Below, piece by piece: positions 47,284-57,975 of a stretch of 64,000 bases of DNA. How positions within the stretch are numbered: position 1 is the stretch's first letter; each line of letters opens with the position of its first letter. Origin of the DNA: Sphingomonadales bacterium 32-65-25 (GTDB lineage: Bacteria > Pseudomonadota > Alphaproteobacteria > Sphingomonadales > Sphingomonadaceae); contig NCEU01000005.1 of NCBI GenBank assembly GCA_002280855.1, positions 248,001 through 312,000 of the forward strand, written 5' to 3'. The notes under the pieces are model-generated. The model searched no databases, was not told the origin of the DNA, and was given only the letters and a program-made list of their open reading frames with translations. A program made the translations under genes and the position numbers.

Positions 47284-47657
47284 CGTCGGCTCCCCTGCCA
47301 AGGTTTTTCTGTGTCCTTGGGTGGGAGATGGGCCTTGGCCAGCGCCTTTTCCAGATCAGCCTTCAACACGGCGAAATCGCGGGTGAGGCCGGCCTCGCGC
47401 CCGATCAGCACATGATCGGCGCCGGCATGGCCGTGGGTGGGCAAGGTGTGAGCCACGATCTCGCGCAGGCGGCGCTTCAACCGGTTGCGGATCACGCTGT
47501 TGCCGATCTTCTTGGTGACGGTATAGCCGGCGCGCATCAGCGGTGCGCCATCATCCCGCTGCCGCACGAGCAGCACAAAGCCGGCGGATGGTACCCGCCG
47601 GCCCTGATTTGCAGCCAGGAAATCCCGTCGCTGCCGGATGGTCTCCGGCGCGCGCAT
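47280..47657 (-). CDS. rnpA: Ribonuclease P protein component
   Basis: 125 residues. RnpA helps the RNA subunit cut 5' leaders from tRNA. The RNR motif is KKIGNSVIRNRLKRRLREIV; the N-terminal aromatic cleft is given by RDFLAANQGRRVPSAGFVLL. It begins 5 bases after the rpmH stop and overlaps yidD. The RNA subunit gene is not in the window. Confidence 0.96.
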   Translation of the reverse strand: MRAPETIRQRRDFLAANQGRRVPSAGFVLLVRQRDDGAPLMRAGYTVTKKIGNSVIRNRLKRRLREIVAHTLPTHGHAGADHVLIGREAGLTRDFAVLKADLEKALAKAHLPPKDTEKPWQGSRR

Positions 47658-47662
47658 CAGCG

Positions 47663-47797
47663 TCAGGCCGAAAGCTTCTTGCGGCCGCGAGCGCGACGGG
47701 CGCGGATGACATTACGGCCGCCGACAGTGGCCATACGCGCGCGGTAGCCGTGACGGCGGGCGCGGACGAGCTTGGACGGCTGATAAGTGCGCTTCAT
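47663..47797 (-). CDS. rpmH: Ribosomal protein L34 (bL34)
   Basis: 44 residues: [19 protein letters not shown] at the start and [10 protein letters not shown] at the end, the standard bL34 sequence. It is the first gene of the operon rpmH-rnpA-yidD-yidC-engB-thiSG. AGGA lies 9 bases before ATG. Confidence 0.98.
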   Translation of the reverse strand: MKRTYQPSKLVRARRHGYRARMATVGGRNVIRARRARGRKKLSA

Positions 47798-47861
47798 GGG
47801 AAACAGTCCTGAAAATAGATTCGGTCTGGCCGCAGTTGCCTGCGTCCGGAAAGAGTGGTGC

Positions 47862-47889
47862 CGATAATGTGCCGGCCCCGCAGAGTCAA
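47862..47889 (-). promoter_or_regulatory. Candidate housekeeping promoter of the rpmH operon
   Basis: On the minus strand TTGACT (47889-47884) and TTATCG (47867-47862) are separated by 16 bases. The pair lies about 65 bases before the rpmH ATG. The -35 box is good and the -10 box is fair for an alphaproteobacterium. The same 140-bp spacer must also hold the divergent argJ promoter, which I cannot place. Confidence 0.45.
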
Positions 47890-47937
47890 CACAACTGTCA
47901 CTGGACAAGTCGCAGATTGGCAGCAAAGGCGAAATCC

Positions 47938-49161
47938 ATGGAACGCTCCCCGCTCGCCCTGCCCTTTCCCGCCCTTGCCTCCATCGCCGGGGTGCGCATC
48001 GGCACGGCCAGCGTCGCCTACAAGAAATGGACGCGGGACTGCGTGACGCTGGTGGAACTTGCCCCCGGCACCGTGGTGGCCGGTGTGACGACCCAATCGA
48101 AATGCCCGTCGCCCGAAGTGGAGTTGTGCCGGGCCAAGCTGCCGCAGGGCCAGGCGCGCGGGCTGATCGTCAACGCCGGCAACAGCAATGCCTTTACTGG
48201 CATGTCAGGCCGTGAGGCGGCCAGAGCGCAGGCCGCGCGGGTGGCCGAAGTACTGGGTTGCAACCCGGACCATGTGTTCAGTGCCTCCACCGGGGTGATC
48301 GGCGTGCCGCTGCCGGTCGATCTGGCGCTATCCGGCGTAACACAGGCGCATGCGGCGCTGGGCCAGGCCGATTGGCTGGCCGCCACCAACGCCATCGGCA
48401 CCACCGACACCTTCCCCAAGGCCGCCACCGCCAGCGCCATCGTCGCCGGCACGCGCCTGACCATCGTGGGGATCGTGAAGGGTAGCGGCATGATCATGCC
48501 CGACATGGCGACGATGCTGGGTTTCATCTTTTCGGATGCCGCCGTCACGCCGGCACTGTGGCAACAGATGCTGCACGCTGCCGTCGCCCCCACGTTCAAC
48601 CGCATCACAGTGGACAGTGACACCAGCACATCGGACACGGTGCTGGCCTTCGCCACTGGCGCCGCCAGCCATCCCGTGCTGACCAGCATGGACGATGCGG
48701 GCGCCGACGCGCTGGCCGCCGCGCTGGCCGATGTGTGCCGTCAACTCGCCATCTTGGTGGTGCGCGACGGCGAAGGCGCGCAGAAGCTGATCGAGGTGAC
48801 GGTAACCGGCGCGGTGGACGATAGCTCGGCCAAGCGCGTCGCCATGAGCATCGCCAATTCACCCCTGCTGAAAACCGCAATTGCCGGCGGCGACGCCAAT
48901 TGGGGCCGGGTGGTGATGGCCGTCGGCAAGGCCGGCGAACCCGCCGAGCGCGATCTGCTTTCGATCCGTTTCGGCGACACGCTGGTGGCCGAACAGGGCA
49001 TGGTGGTGCCCGGTTATGACGAGGCACCGGTGGCGGCGCACCTGGCGGGGCAAGAGGTGCGCATCACCGTCGATCTCGGCCTTGGCCAGGGCCGCGCCCG
49101 CGTGTGGACCTGCGATCTCACCCACGGCTACATCAACATAAACGCCGATTATCGCAGCTGA
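47938..49161 (+). CDS. argJ: Bifunctional glutamate N-acetyltransferase / amino-acid acetyltransferase
   Basis: 407 residues. ArgJ recycles the acetyl group from N-acetylornithine to glutamate, closing the arginine cycle. It cleaves itself: the [16 protein letters not shown] motif places the nucleophile at Thr192. Other motifs are [23 protein letters not shown] and [18 protein letters not shown] lies 9 bases before the ATG. The gene ends NINADYRS, the usual C-terminus. With argB and argG it is the third arginine gene in the window, at a separate locus. Confidence 0.97.
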   Translation: MERSPLALPFPALASIAGVRIGTASVAYKKWTRDCVTLVELAPGTVVAGVTTQSKCPSPEVELCRAKLPQGQARGLIVNAGNSNAFTGMSGREAARAQAARVAEVLGCNPDHVFSASTGVIGVPLPVDLALSGVTQAHAALGQADWLAATNAIGTTDTFPKAATASAIVAGTRLTIVGIVKGSGMIMPDMATMLGFIFSDAAVTPALWQQMLHAAVAPTFNRITVDSDTSTSDTVLAFATGAASHPVLTSMDDAGADALAAALADVCRQLAILVVRDGEGAQKLIEVTVTGAVDDSSAKRVAMSIANSPLLKTAIAGGDANWGRVVMAVGKAGEPAERDLLSIRFGDTLVAEQGMVVPGYDEAPVAAHLAGQEVRITVDLGLGQGRARVWTCDLTHGYININADYRS

Positions 49162-49177
49162 ACGCTGCAGAGGCAGA

Positions 49178-49534
49178 TTACCGCAGCTGATGCAGCCGCA
49201 GCTCCAGCCGGTGTAGTTCCCGCAGCACCCGGTTGGCCTGCATCATCGGATTCAGCGACAGCTTCACGATCAGCGACAGCAGCAGCAATGTCGCCGCCGG
49301 CAGACCCCAGTGGAGGGCGCTGAGCACATCAGTGGCGGCAAAAAACTGCCAACCCGCCCACACCGAGGCAATGAAGGCCGCGGCCTGCACCAGCATCAGC
49401 AGCCAGTTGACCCAGCTGCCCGGCCCGGAAAACAGGCCCAGTGCCTCGCCGATGAAGCCCGGCTCCGGCCCGATACTGGCCAGCAGGGCGCGCTCTTCGG
49501 CGGCCAGCGCCGCATCAATGTCTTTGTCGGTCAT
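49178..49534 (-). CDS. Small two-helix membrane protein coupled to an ECF sigma factor
   Basis: 118 residues. An acidic cytoplasmic N-terminus (MTDKDIDAALAAEERALLASIG) leads to two membrane helices (about 42-66 and 75-96) and a charged end (VLRELHRLELRLHQLR). It resembles DUF6768-type proteins, from memory. Its ATG overlaps the stop of the sigma-factor gene (ATGA). Such pairing is typical of membrane anti-sigma factors, but no known anti-sigma domain is visible, so the role is inferred. Confidence 0.82.
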   Translation of the reverse strand: MTDKDIDAALAAEERALLASIGPEPGFIGEALGLFSGPGSWVNWLLMLVQAAAFIASVWAGWQFFAATDVLSALHWGLPAATLLLLSLIVKLSLNPMMQANRVLRELHRLELRLHQLR

Positions 49535-50073
49535 GTCTCGTCTCCTTCCATTATGGTCCGCAGCTTCCGGCGGGCGTGAAACAACCTGGTCTTCACCGTG
49601 CCCACCGGCACGGCGAGCGCCACAGCCACTTCCGCCACCGAAAGCTGATCGAAATGATGCAGCGCGATCGCCGCGCGCTGCTCGGGCGGCAGGCTGCGGA
49701 TGGCGGCGTGCAGGCCTTCATGGTCACCGGACGGCGCATCATCGGCCGGCAGTTGCGGTTCCGCCGCCAGCGCGGTGGCCAGCGCGCGGCCGCGCTGGTT
49801 GTGGCGAATGCTGCTGGCACAGCGGCGGGTGACGATACGATAGGCCCAGGCCGGAAAGGCATGGGCATCATCCAGCCGCGGCAGCCCGCGCACAATATCG
49901 ATCCAGCCGGCCTGCACGGCATCACGCGCTGCCTCGCCATCGCCGAGCAGACGCACGGCATGGGCCAACAGCTGGCGCTGCCACCGCGCCGCCAGCAGCG
50001 CCAGCGCGCGGACATCGCCGCAGCGGGCATCGGCCACCAGGCAGGCTTCAATCAGGCGGTCTTGCGGGTTCAT
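49531..50073 (-). CDS. ECF-type RNA polymerase sigma factor
   Basis: 180 residues. Region 2 (LLAARWQRQLLAHAVRLLGDGEAARDAVQAGWIDIVRGL, split around the DAVQ box) binds core polymerase and the -10 element; region 4 is LPPEQRAAIALHHFDQLSVAEVAVALAVPVGTVKTRLFHARRKLR. No extra C-terminal domain. ATG 50073 is chosen; a GTG six codons earlier also lacks a ribosome site. A 7-bp inverted repeat lies 25 bases upstream. It is divergent from a GST-like gene. Confidence 0.92.
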   Translation of the reverse strand: MNPQDRLIEACLVADARCGDVRALALLAARWQRQLLAHAVRLLGDGEAARDAVQAGWIDIVRGLPRLDDAHAFPAWAYRIVTRRCASSIRHNQRGRALATALAAEPQLPADDAPSGDHEGLHAAIRSLPPEQRAAIALHHFDQLSVAEVAVALAVPVGTVKTRLFHARRKLRTIMEGDET

Positions 50074-50097
50074 CGTGACATAGGTGGCCACGGCGGC

Positions 50098-50114
50098 GCG
50101 ATTGGTTCAATCGC
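50098..50114. promoter_or_regulatory. Inverted repeat between the sigma-factor and GST-like genes
   Basis: GCGATTG and CAATCGC form a perfect 7-bp inverted repeat with spacer GTT in the 113-bp divergent promoter region. It is a candidate operator shared by both genes. Confidence 0.4.
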
Positions 50115-50186
50115 TGTTGCAATATTCTGTGCGCCCTCGCGATTTGGGGGATGGCGCAGCGGCAGCGAAGGGCCATCATCGCCGCC

Positions 50187-51095
50187 ATGATCCCGATCCT
50201 CTACCATTATGAAGCCTCGCCCTTTGCCGAACTGGTGCGGGCCGCCTTTGGCGTGGCAGGCCTCACATGGGGCAGCCTGCTGGTTCCCCGCATCATGCCC
50301 AAGCCGGACCAGACACATTTGACCGGCGCCTATGGCCGCACGCCGGTCGTGCAGATCGGTGCCGACATCTATTGCGACACCGGCGCGATTTTGCCGGCAC
50401 TCGAATCCCTGCCCGGCCCCAGTCTCTATCCCGCGCCATTGGGCCCGCTGCACAGATTGGTGGCAAGCTGGGCCAACGGGCCGCAATTCTTTGCCCATGT
50501 CGGCGCGGCGATGGGCGGCATGACGCCCGAAATGATGGGCGCGGATTTCATCAAGGATCGCCAGGCCCGCTTTGGCATGGACCTGGCCGCGCTGGGCCGT
50601 GCCGCGCCGCATCTGGCCGGCCAGGCGCTGGTGGCGAGCCAGTGGCTTTCCGACACGCTGGCCGATGGCCGCGCCTTCATCGGTGGCGACGCGCCGGGGG
50701 CGGGTGATCTGGCGCTCTACAGCAACATCTGGTTCGTGAAGGCCGTGCCGACAGCGGCAGAGAACGCGGCCGCCATGCTGGCGCTGCCGGGCGTGGCGGA
50801 TTGGTTCGTGCGCATGGCCGGCTTCGGCCACGGCGAGCGGCGCGAAATGACGGCCGATGACGCGCTGGCTGCCGCCCGCGCCGCCACCCCCGCGCCGATC
50901 AGCGGCGGAGTGGCTGCGCCCTACCTGGCCGGCATGATGGTGGGCGTTGCCCAAGAAGGCACGAAGGACGCGCCCAGCGTTGGCCGACTGCTGCGGTGTG
51001 ATTCAACCGGAATCAGTATTGCCCGTGAAGTGGAGGACGGGCTCACCGTCCATGTCCACTTCCCGCGCCTGGGGCAGGTGGTGGCGCCGGCTTAA
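50187..51095 (+). CDS. Glutathione S-transferase-like protein
   Basis: 302 residues. The thioredoxin-fold N-terminal domain ([43 protein letters not shown]) is followed by a helical domain (about 85-200) and an extra C-terminal segment of about 80 residues rich in beta strands. The catalytic Ser or Tyr is not certain. ATG 50187 starts the natural first strand; ATG 50151 is possible but GGGGG touches it directly. Stop overlaps trxA by 4 bases (convergent). Confidence 0.85.
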   Translation: MIPILYHYEASPFAELVRAAFGVAGLTWGSLLVPRIMPKPDQTHLTGAYGRTPVVQIGADIYCDTGAILPALESLPGPSLYPAPLGPLHRLVASWANGPQFFAHVGAAMGGMTPEMMGADFIKDRQARFGMDLAALGRAAPHLAGQALVASQWLSDTLADGRAFIGGDAPGAGDLALYSNIWFVKAVPTAAENAAAMLALPGVADWFVRMAGFGHGERREMTADDALAAARAATPAPISGGVAAPYLAGMMVGVAQEGTKDAPSVGRLLRCDSTGISIAREVEDGLTVHVHFPRLGQVVAPA

Positions 51096-51409
51096 GCCAG
51101 CGCGCCCGTCAGCCAAGCCTTCAGTTCGCCCTTGGGTCGCGCGCCGACCATGGTGGCCGCCGGTTGCCCGCCCTTGAACAGGATCATGGTGGGGATCGAC
51201 ATCACGCCATAACGGCCAGGCGCGTCCGGGTTCTCGTCGATGTTGACCTTGACGATCTCCACCCCGTCCAGCTCGTTGTTCAACTCTTCCAGGGCCGGGG
51301 CGATCATGCGGCAGGGGCCGCACCATTCGGCCCAGAAATCGACCAGCACCGGCTTGTCGGCGCTGATCACATCGGCATGGAAGCTGGCATCGGTCACGGC
51401 TTTGGTCAT
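51092..51409 (-). CDS. trxA: Thioredoxin
   Basis: 105 residues. The redox site is WCGPC (Cys30, Cys33) in [16 protein letters not shown]; cis-Pro is in MSIPTMILF. It reduces protein disulfides in the cytoplasm. GGAG lies 7 bases before ATG 51409. It follows addA by 22 bases on the same strand, the usual addB-addA-trxA order of alphaproteobacteria. Confidence 0.97.
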   Translation of the reverse strand: MTKAVTDASFHADVISADKPVLVDFWAEWCGPCRMIAPALEELNNELDGVEIVKVNIDENPDAPGRYGVMSIPTMILFKGGQPAATMVGARPKGELKAWLTGALA

Positions 51410-51431
51410 GGGAAGACTCCGCAAATGAGGA

Positions 51432-54400
51432 TCACGACGGATAGATAGGCGCTGGCCCGTCCGGCTGCAATGCGTTGGATGGCAGCCATGCCTTCAGCAC
51501 ATCGGCGGGCACTTCAATCAGGCGCGGGCCGGCCGTGTAGAGCAGCCCGGCGCGCACCGTGCGGCCCGGAAACACGCGGGCCAGTGCAGCGGCATAGGCG
51601 CCCATCTGCGCCAGGTGCGATGGCGGCACCATATCCAACCCGGCCGGCACGCGGCTGCCGGTTTTGAAATCAACCGCCAGCACCTCGGTCTCGCTCACCA
51701 GCAGGCGATCGATGCTGCCGGCGATCACCGCTTCGCCCACCACGGCCGCCACGGGCGCTTCGGTCAGTGCGCCCGCCGCGAACACCGCGGCAAAGGCTGG
51801 ATCGTCGAGCACGGCCAGCACCGTCGCCGTCAGTTCAGCGCCATCCAGATCGGGCACGTTCAGCAAGCACCATTGCAGCGCCACGTCGCGCCGCACATCG
51901 CTGGCCAAGCCGGGGAGCGTTTCGAACAACCGGTGCAGCGCCGTCCCGCGCCGTGCGGCGGCCTTGCGGGCAGCATCCGGCGGCGGATCGGCCACCGTGT
52001 CTGGCCCCAGGCTTGATGGTGCCAGCGGGCGCGGCGGGCGGGCTTCGGCCGGAGCCTGGCGTTGCCACCAGCGATCCGTGGTCAGCAGCGTGGCATCGGG
52101 TTTCACTTCGACATCGCGCAGCACCGTCGCCGGGCCAGAGCGGAACAATCGTACCGGCTGCGGCCAGTGCGGATGGTCCACTGCCTCCAGTTCGGTCAGC
52201 GCCTCATCGACAAGGCTGTACCAGCTTTCAGGGTGCACATCCCATTGCTTGCCGGGTTTGGTGGCGCCGCCGATGCACAGCACTTCCTCGGCCCGCGTCA
52301 GCGCCACATAGAGCAGCCGGCGATGTTCCCGCGCGGCCCTGGCGGTCCGTTCATTCTGCGCCTCGGTGAGGAACGCCGGCGGCGCCACCAGCCCGGGCGG
52401 CAGCCACAGCGGCAGTTCCGCATCATTGTTCAGCGCCAGCACCAGCGCGCCCTTTTCGGCCGGCGGCACATGGCAGGCATCGGCCATGATCACGATCGGC
52501 GCCTGTAGGCCCTTGGCGCCATGCACGGTCATCAGCCGCACCGCATCGATGGCGGCTTCGGGATCGCGCTTCACCTCCAGATCCTCGGCCGCCATCCAGG
52601 CGATGAAGGCCTGCAGACTGGCCGCGCCCGCGGCTTCACAGGCCAACGCCTGATCAAGCACGGTATCGATGGCATCGCGGGCTTCCTCGCCCAGCCGCGC
52701 CAGCAGCTTGCGGCGGCCGGCGAGCGGCCCGGACAGGATGGTTTCGAGGAAGCGATAGGGCGACACGTCCGCCGCCAGCCGCAACACCTCGGCCAGAACA
52801 GCGCGTGGGCCAGCGACGGCGGGATCCTCGCTGGCCAGCACGGCGGCCCACAAGGTGCCCGGGCGCCCGGCGGCCAGCCCGGTGAGCTGATCATGATCGA
52901 GGCCGCAAAAGGGCGAAACCAGCAGCGCCGCCAGGGTGAGATCATCATCGGGCTGGCAGGCGAATTGCACCAGCGCCAAGAGATCGGCCACCGCCAGCGG
53001 TTCAGCCAGATTGAGCCGGTCGGCGCCGGCCACTGGCACGCCGGCTTCGTGCAGCGCCGTCACCAGCGCGTTCATCAGCCCGCTGCGCTTGCGCACCAGC
53101 ACCAATATGTCCTGCGCCGCTGCCCGCCGGCCACTGGCGGGCAGAATGAGCGCGGTATCCGGCACCAGCCAGCCGGCGATGGTGGCGGCGATGCGGCGCG
53201 CCATGTCGATGTCCTGCGCCAGCGGCGGGGCGTCATCGTCTTCGGTCTCGTCCTCATCCTCGTTGCCGGCATCGGGCAGCAAGGGCGGCCACAACATCAC
53301 CAGCCCGGCGCCCTGCTTGTGGGCGACATGCGGCTCCACCCCCTGCGGATCGAACATCTCCGGACCAACATGGCCAATCACTCGGTCCACCACGTCGAGA
53401 ATGGCCGGCACCGATCGGAAATTCACCGTGAGCGGCAGTTCCTTCCAGCGTTCCGGTTCCGCCTCGCACAACCCGACGAAATCATCCTTCATGTCGGCAT
53501 AGATTTGCGGATCGGCGCCCTGAAAGCCGAAGATCGACTGTTTGAAATCGCCAACCACGAACAGGCTGCGAAACTGATCGCGCTGGCCAAGCCCGGAAAA
53601 ATACTCCTCCACCAGCGCCCGGATCACCTGCCACTGCAGCAGGTTGGTATCCTGCGCCTCATCCACCAGCACATGATCGATGCGGCTGTCGAGCTTGAAG
53701 CGCACCCAATCGGCGGCGCCCGGTTCACCAAGCAGTCGCGCGGCAGCGGCGATCATGTCGTCGTAATCGATCACCCCGGCGCGGTGCTTGGCGGCGCGCC
53801 AATCCTGCGCCAGCCGCACCGCGACACGCAGATGGCGGCCAGCGAATTCGAGTATCTGCCAGCGGTCCAGATCGGCGCGGATGCCGAGCAACTGTTCCTG
53901 CACTTCGGCGCAGAAGGGCCGCCAGTCCGCCAGTGCCTTGGGGACCATCCAATCCGGCTTCTTGGTTTCCCCATCGCCCTTGTAGAAAATCTTCCAGAAG
54001 CCATCCCAGGCTTTCGGTTTGTCCGCGGCCTCGCAGAATGCCACCACGTCTCCGCCAATGCCAACGGCGCGCTCACCGCTCTGCTGCGACATGGCCTGCC
54101 CGAACTGCTGCAATTTCAGCAATGGCAGCGCCGCGATGCCTGCCGCCAGCGTCGCCGCCTCGCTGTCATCATCGGCCAGCCCCAGCGCCCGGCGCAGAAG
54201 TGGCTCCACGCCTTCAATGCGAAGTTTGGCCAGCGCCTCGCCGTGGCGGGACAGCGCCGCCATGATCGCGTGCAGCCTGCTCTCGCCACCGTCGATGGCA
54301 ATCTCAGCCACATCGGCCAGAAACCCGGGGTTGCCCTGATCGGTGAGTGCGTCGGTCAGCACGCGGCGGCGCAGCAGCGCGGCGGCACGATCGTCCAGCG

Positions 54401-54848
54401 TCTGAAAACCCGGCGTGATGCCGGCTTCCACCGGGAAGCTGGCAATCAGCCCTTGCGCGAAACTGTGGATGGTCTGGATAGCCAGACCGGCCGGCGCTTC
54501 GAGCACGGCAGCGAACAGCCCGCGCGCGGTGGCAAATGTTTCCGCATCTGTGGGCGCTCCGATGGCGGCAAGATCGCTGGCCAGCCCGGCGTCATCACAG
54601 CCGGCCCAACGCGCCAGCCGCGCCATCACCCGGTCCTGCATTTCGGCGGCGGCCAGCTTGGTGAAGGTCAGGCACAAGATCGCATCCGGCCGCGCCCCGG
54701 CCAGCAACAGGCGCAGCACACGCGCAGAGAGCACCTGCGTCTTGCCAGTGCCGGCCGATGCCGCGACCCAGGCATGGACCTCAGGATCGGCAGCGGCGGC
54801 CTGCGCCGGCTTCAGCGGTTCCAGCGGCTTCGTGCGTCCCCGGCTCAT
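51432..54848 (-). CDS. addA: Double-strand-break repair helicase-nuclease AddA
   Basis: 1138 residues. UvrD-type helicase with Walker A ASAGTGKT (residues 30-37), motif Ia [11 protein letters not shown], motif [10 protein letters not shown], motif [16 protein letters not shown] and motif [13 protein letters not shown]. The C-terminal PD-(D/E)XK nuclease has Asp1060 and Lys1062 in AVDFKTGS. With AddB it resects broken ends for RecA. The ATG at 54848 overlaps the addB stop (ATGA) and is preceded by GGAGGG; an upstream ATG in addB is rejected. Confidence 0.97.
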   Translation of the reverse strand: MSRGRTKPLEPLKPAQAAAADPEVHAWVAASAGTGKTQVLSARVLRLLLAGARPDAILCLTFTKLAAAEMQDRVMARLARWAGCDDAGLASDLAAIGAPTDAETFATARGLFAAVLEAPAGLAIQTIHSFAQGLIASFPVEAGITPGFQTLDDRAAALLRRRVLTDALTDQGNPGFLADVAEIAIDGGESRLHAIMAALSRHGEALAKLRIEGVEPLLRRALGLADDDSEAATLAAGIAALPLLKLQQFGQAMSQQSGERAVGIGGDVVAFCEAADKPKAWDGFWKIFYKGDGETKKPDWMVPKALADWRPFCAEVQEQLLGIRADLDRWQILEFAGRHLRVAVRLAQDWRAAKHRAGVIDYDDMIAAAARLLGEPGAADWVRFKLDSRIDHVLVDEAQDTNLLQWQVIRALVEEYFSGLGQRDQFRSLFVVGDFKQSIFGFQGADPQIYADMKDDFVGLCEAEPERWKELPLTVNFRSVPAILDVVDRVIGHVGPEMFDPQGVEPHVAHKQGAGLVMLWPPLLPDAGNEDEDETEDDDAPPLAQDIDMARRIAATIAGWLVPDTALILPASGRRAAAQDILVLVRKRSGLMNALVTALHEAGVPVAGADRLNLAEPLAVADLLALVQFACQPDDDLTLAALLVSPFCGLDHDQLTGLAAGRPGTLWAAVLASEDPAVAGPRAVLAEVLRLAADVSPYRFLETILSGPLAGRRKLLARLGEEARDAIDTVLDQALACEAAGAASLQAFIAWMAAEDLEVKRDPEAAIDAVRLMTVHGAKGLQAPIVIMADACHVPPAEKGALVLALNNDAELPLWLPPGLVAPPAFLTEAQNERTARAAREHRRLLYVALTRAEEVLCIGGATKPGKQWDVHPESWYSLVDEALTELEAVDHPHWPQPVRLFRSGPATVLRDVEVKPDATLLTTDRWWQRQAPAEARPPRPLAPSSLGPDTVADPPPDAARKAAARRGTALHRLFETLPGLASDVRRDVALQWCLLNVPDLDGAELTATVLAVLDDPAFAAVFAAGALTEAPVAAVVGEAVIAGSIDRLLVSETEVLAVDFKTGSRVPAGLDMVPPSHLAQMGAYAAALARVFPGRTVRAGLLYTAGPRLIEVPADVLKAWLPSNALQPDGPAPIYPS

Positions 54849-57847
54849 GCCCTCCGCTCCCGCCGGCTTATCCATTCGGCGACGCGGGCGAGATGATCAA
54901 AATCACCCCAGGCCCATTGCGGCTGCAACTTGGCCGGGAACGGCGTTTGCGTCAGCAGATAGTGCGCAACCAATTGCTCGGCCCGGATCAGCGCCCGGGT
55001 CACATGATCGGGCACATCAGTGCCCTTGCCCAACGGATTGCTGCGCTTGCCCGATTCCTTGCGCCCGCCCTTCAACTGCCAATATTCAATAGCCCCCGCA
55101 GTCCCGCCCGGCATCGGCTGGCCATCGCGGCTCAAACCGCCAGCCACGGCAATCCCCAGCCCCAGCGCCAGCTGGTTCGCCTCCAGCGCCTTCACGCGCG
55201 TGCCGGAAGGCACGCCGCCCGTCTTGTAATCGATCACCCGCAGATTGCCTTCAGCATCGCGGTCGAGCCGGTCGATGCGGCCGCTCAGCATCACCCCGCC
55301 AGCCAGTTCCAGCTCGCCCTTCACTTCGGCCAGCATCTGCGTCCAGCCGGCGTCTTCCTCCTTCAAGATTTCCTGGCCCGCCCATTCTAGCGCCCGCTGG
55401 ATGCGCGGCACCCACGCGGCGGCCAGCAGCGGGAAATGCGAAGTGGCGCTGCTCAGCACTTCAGCGGTGATCTGCTGCAGCTGCAGTAGGCTGCCGTGGC
55501 GGGCGGCCACCCACTTGTCGAGCACGTCGTGGGCCAGGTTGCCGCGCATCATCGCAGTGGGATCCTGATCGAGCGGATCAAGCTTGCGCAGCTTCAATAT
55601 ATGTTTGGCGTGGAAGGCAAAGGGATCGGCGATCAACGTGTCGATCTCGGTGACGCTGATGCGGCGTGGGCGCAAGGCCAGCGCCGGGTTTGGCCGCGGC
55701 TGCGGTGCCGGCTGCGGGCCACCAGTGGCACCATCCAGGGCGCGGGCGATGAGGATGAGATCGTCACGGCGCGGCAGCACATCGGCGCCGGCGCGTTCAA
55801 ATTGCGCCACCAGCCGCAGCCACAGGCGCGAGGCAACTTGTGGCCCGCCGGCATAGCGGCGCGCCCGGGTGATCAGCACGCGCTTGGCGCTGGCGGCGCG
55901 CAGGAAATCCTGCGCGGCAAGGCCCTGCGCCCGCGCCGTTCCGGGCAGGCCGAGCGCGCGGCGGATGGCCGGGGCCAGCCACGGATCGGGCGACGGGCGG
56001 CCGGGCCAGGTCGCTTCGTTCAGGCCGGCCAGAACCAGCGTGTCGGCGCGGGTCAACTGCGCTTCGACCGGGCCGAGGATGGCCAGGCGTGGATGCCCCT
56101 GCCCCGGCACCCGCACACTGCTGCCGGCCATCAGCGTGGCCAGCAGCGCCGGGGCTTCATCGGGGCGCAAGCTGCCGAACAGCGCGCCATGCAGTTCGAT
56201 TTCGGCGACCAATGCTGCCAATTGCCGGCCGTCAGCCCCGGCCCAGGCGCCATCGCCGGCCAGCGCCGTCATCGCATCGCGCAGCGCCTGCATCAGATCG
56301 GGCAGAGTGATGGCAGTGCGGTGGCGCAGGCCGTCCAGCTGCTCCAGCGCCGGGGCCAGATCGTGCCACCAGCCCATCAGCCGGGCGGCAAAGCGATCGG
56401 TGCGCCCATCCCGTTCGTGCAGCCAGCGATCAAGGCCGGCGCCGGCACCATCGAGACCGGGCGCTGGCCGCACACCGCGCAGGGCAATATCGGCCAGCCG
56501 CACACCGGCGCTGAACACCACGTCATCGGGCCGCACCAGCCCATGTTTCAGCACGGCGAGCAGCCGCGCCGGGGCAAATTCCTCGGCCATCGCCTCCACC
56601 AGCGCCAGCGCCAGCGCGCCCGGCGGCGTGAGCAGCAACGGCTGGCCGACGGAGGAATCGATGGCAATGCCCCAGCGCCGGCAATGGGCGGCAACGCGCC
56701 GGGCGAGCAGCGGATCGGGCGTGATCAGCGCGGCGCGCTCCCCCGTCCGCTCCAGCGCCTCGCGCAACGCCAGCGCCACCACCTGGGCTTCCTCGGCCGC
56801 AGTGGCACATTCGGCCAGCGCCAAGCCATCGATGGCAGCGGGCGGCGGTGGTGGCGGCGCCGTTGCGGCGGCCGCCGGGGCCAGTGCCGCCAGCAACGCC
56901 GCCGCGCGTTCGGGCGGGCCATCCAGTTTGCCGCCATAAGCGGGCCAAGGTTGCACATCGGCGCGCTCCAGCGCCAGCGCGGCCAGCAGTTTCTTCAGCG
57001 CCCATTGCGGGTGGCCCGGATCATCGCGGCCGCCCTCGGCGCTGCTGATCGGGATCGCGTCCCACCGCGCCATGCCAGCATCGGACAGGTCGTCATCAAG
57101 GCCGGGCAGCACCACCAGCCCCTGCGGCAGGTGCAACACTGCACCTAGCAGCCGCACCAGCGCCGGGGTGGGATTGGCCAGGCCAGCCGCCACCACCAGC
57201 CCGGTAGGCGGATTGGCCCGCCAGCGCGCGATGGTGGCATCGATCAGCGCCGCCAGCCGCGTCGCGCCCTCGGTGCCGCCATGGCCGGTGCGCGCTTCAG
57301 GCCAGACGGCGATGATCAGTTCAAGGAACGCCAGCGTCTTCTGCCAATGGTCCGCCAGATCCTGGCCGTCGGCGGCAGCGCGCAGGGCTTCGGGTTCGAT
57401 TTCCTCGGCCAGCAGCGCATCCAGCACTTCACCCAGCGCATCGCCCAGCCGCAGCCGCTCCACCGCCGAACGGTCGCTGCCGGGAAGGCCGCCCGCCAGC
57501 CGCGCCAGCTCCAGTCGGCGCAGCAGCGGCACCACGGCGGGCAGCAGCACATCCGCGCCCGCCGCCAGCCGATCGAAACCGCCGTCATCCAGGTCGCCCA
57601 CCGGCACCATGCGCGGCAGCAGCAGGCCCCCACCCGCTTCGGCACCGGGCAATTGCCGCACAAAGGCTTCGGTGAGCGCCGTCACAGCGCGGCGATTGGG
57701 CAGCAGCACCAATGCCCGGGCCAGCGCCAGCGGATCACCCGCCGTGCGCGCCAGCAGCCCGGCCGCCAATGCATCGGCAAAAGCGACGTGCAACGCGATG
57801 TTGAACACAGGTGGGCGTAGAGGTGGGCTGGTCACGGTGTCCAGCAT
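54845..57847 (-). CDS. addB: Double-strand-break repair protein AddB
   Basis: 1000 residues. It is the partner of AddA: an inactivated helicase-like N-terminal half and a C-terminal nuclease with Asp873 and Lys875 (RVIDYKTGGVPSG). ALVLLPNRRAV is the helicase-like loop, and LVLAGLNEATWPGRPSPDPWL is characteristic of alphaproteobacterial AddB. The start ATG follows no strong ribosome site but gives a family-like N-terminus. The 128-bp gap before it holds no gene. Confidence 0.96.
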   Translation of the reverse strand: MLDTVTSPPLRPPVFNIALHVAFADALAAGLLARTAGDPLALARALVLLPNRRAVTALTEAFVRQLPGAEAGGGLLLPRMVPVGDLDDGGFDRLAAGADVLLPAVVPLLRRLELARLAGGLPGSDRSAVERLRLGDALGEVLDALLAEEIEPEALRAAADGQDLADHWQKTLAFLELIIAVWPEARTGHGGTEGATRLAALIDATIARWRANPPTGLVVAAGLANPTPALVRLLGAVLHLPQGLVVLPGLDDDLSDAGMARWDAIPISSAEGGRDDPGHPQWALKKLLAALALERADVQPWPAYGGKLDGPPERAAALLAALAPAAAATAPPPPPPAAIDGLALAECATAAEEAQVVALALREALERTGERAALITPDPLLARRVAAHCRRWGIAIDSSVGQPLLLTPPGALALALVEAMAEEFAPARLLAVLKHGLVRPDDVVFSAGVRLADIALRGVRPAPGLDGAGAGLDRWLHERDGRTDRFAARLMGWWHDLAPALEQLDGLRHRTAITLPDLMQALRDAMTALAGDGAWAGADGRQLAALVAEIELHGALFGSLRPDEAPALLATLMAGSSVRVPGQGHPRLAILGPVEAQLTRADTLVLAGLNEATWPGRPSPDPWLAPAIRRALGLPGTARAQGLAAQDFLRAASAKRVLITRARRYAGGPQVASRLWLRLVAQFERAGADVLPRRDDLILIARALDGATGGPQPAPQPRPNPALALRPRRISVTEIDTLIADPFAFHAKHILKLRKLDPLDQDPTAMMRGNLAHDVLDKWVAARHGSLLQLQQITAEVLSSATSHFPLLAAAWVPRIQRALEWAGQEILKEEDAGWTQMLAEVKGELELAGGVMLSGRIDRLDRDAEGNLRVIDYKTGGVPSGTRVKALEANQLALGLGIAVAGGLSRDGQPMPGGTAGAIEYWQLKGGRKESGKRSNPLGKGTDVPDHVTRALIRAEQLVAHYLLTQTPFPAKLQPQWAWGDFDHLARVAEWISRRERRA

Positions 57848-57975
57848 AAGGCCAGTTGCCGCGCGTGCCAGCCCCTGATTGGGGATATCGCCACCCCGCG
57901 CGGCCGTCTCAAACTGGGGACAAGGCGGCGGGCGCGTGGGCCGCCCGCCGCCGCTCCGCTCGGGAGAGCTTCAGA

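Noticed and set aside
52521..54896. Long plus-strand open frame (791 codons) opposite addA
   Set aside because: Shadow of addA; no recognisable domain, and addA has all helicase and nuclease motifs. The same applies to long frames opposite thrS, the S9 genes, acnA, yidC and addB.
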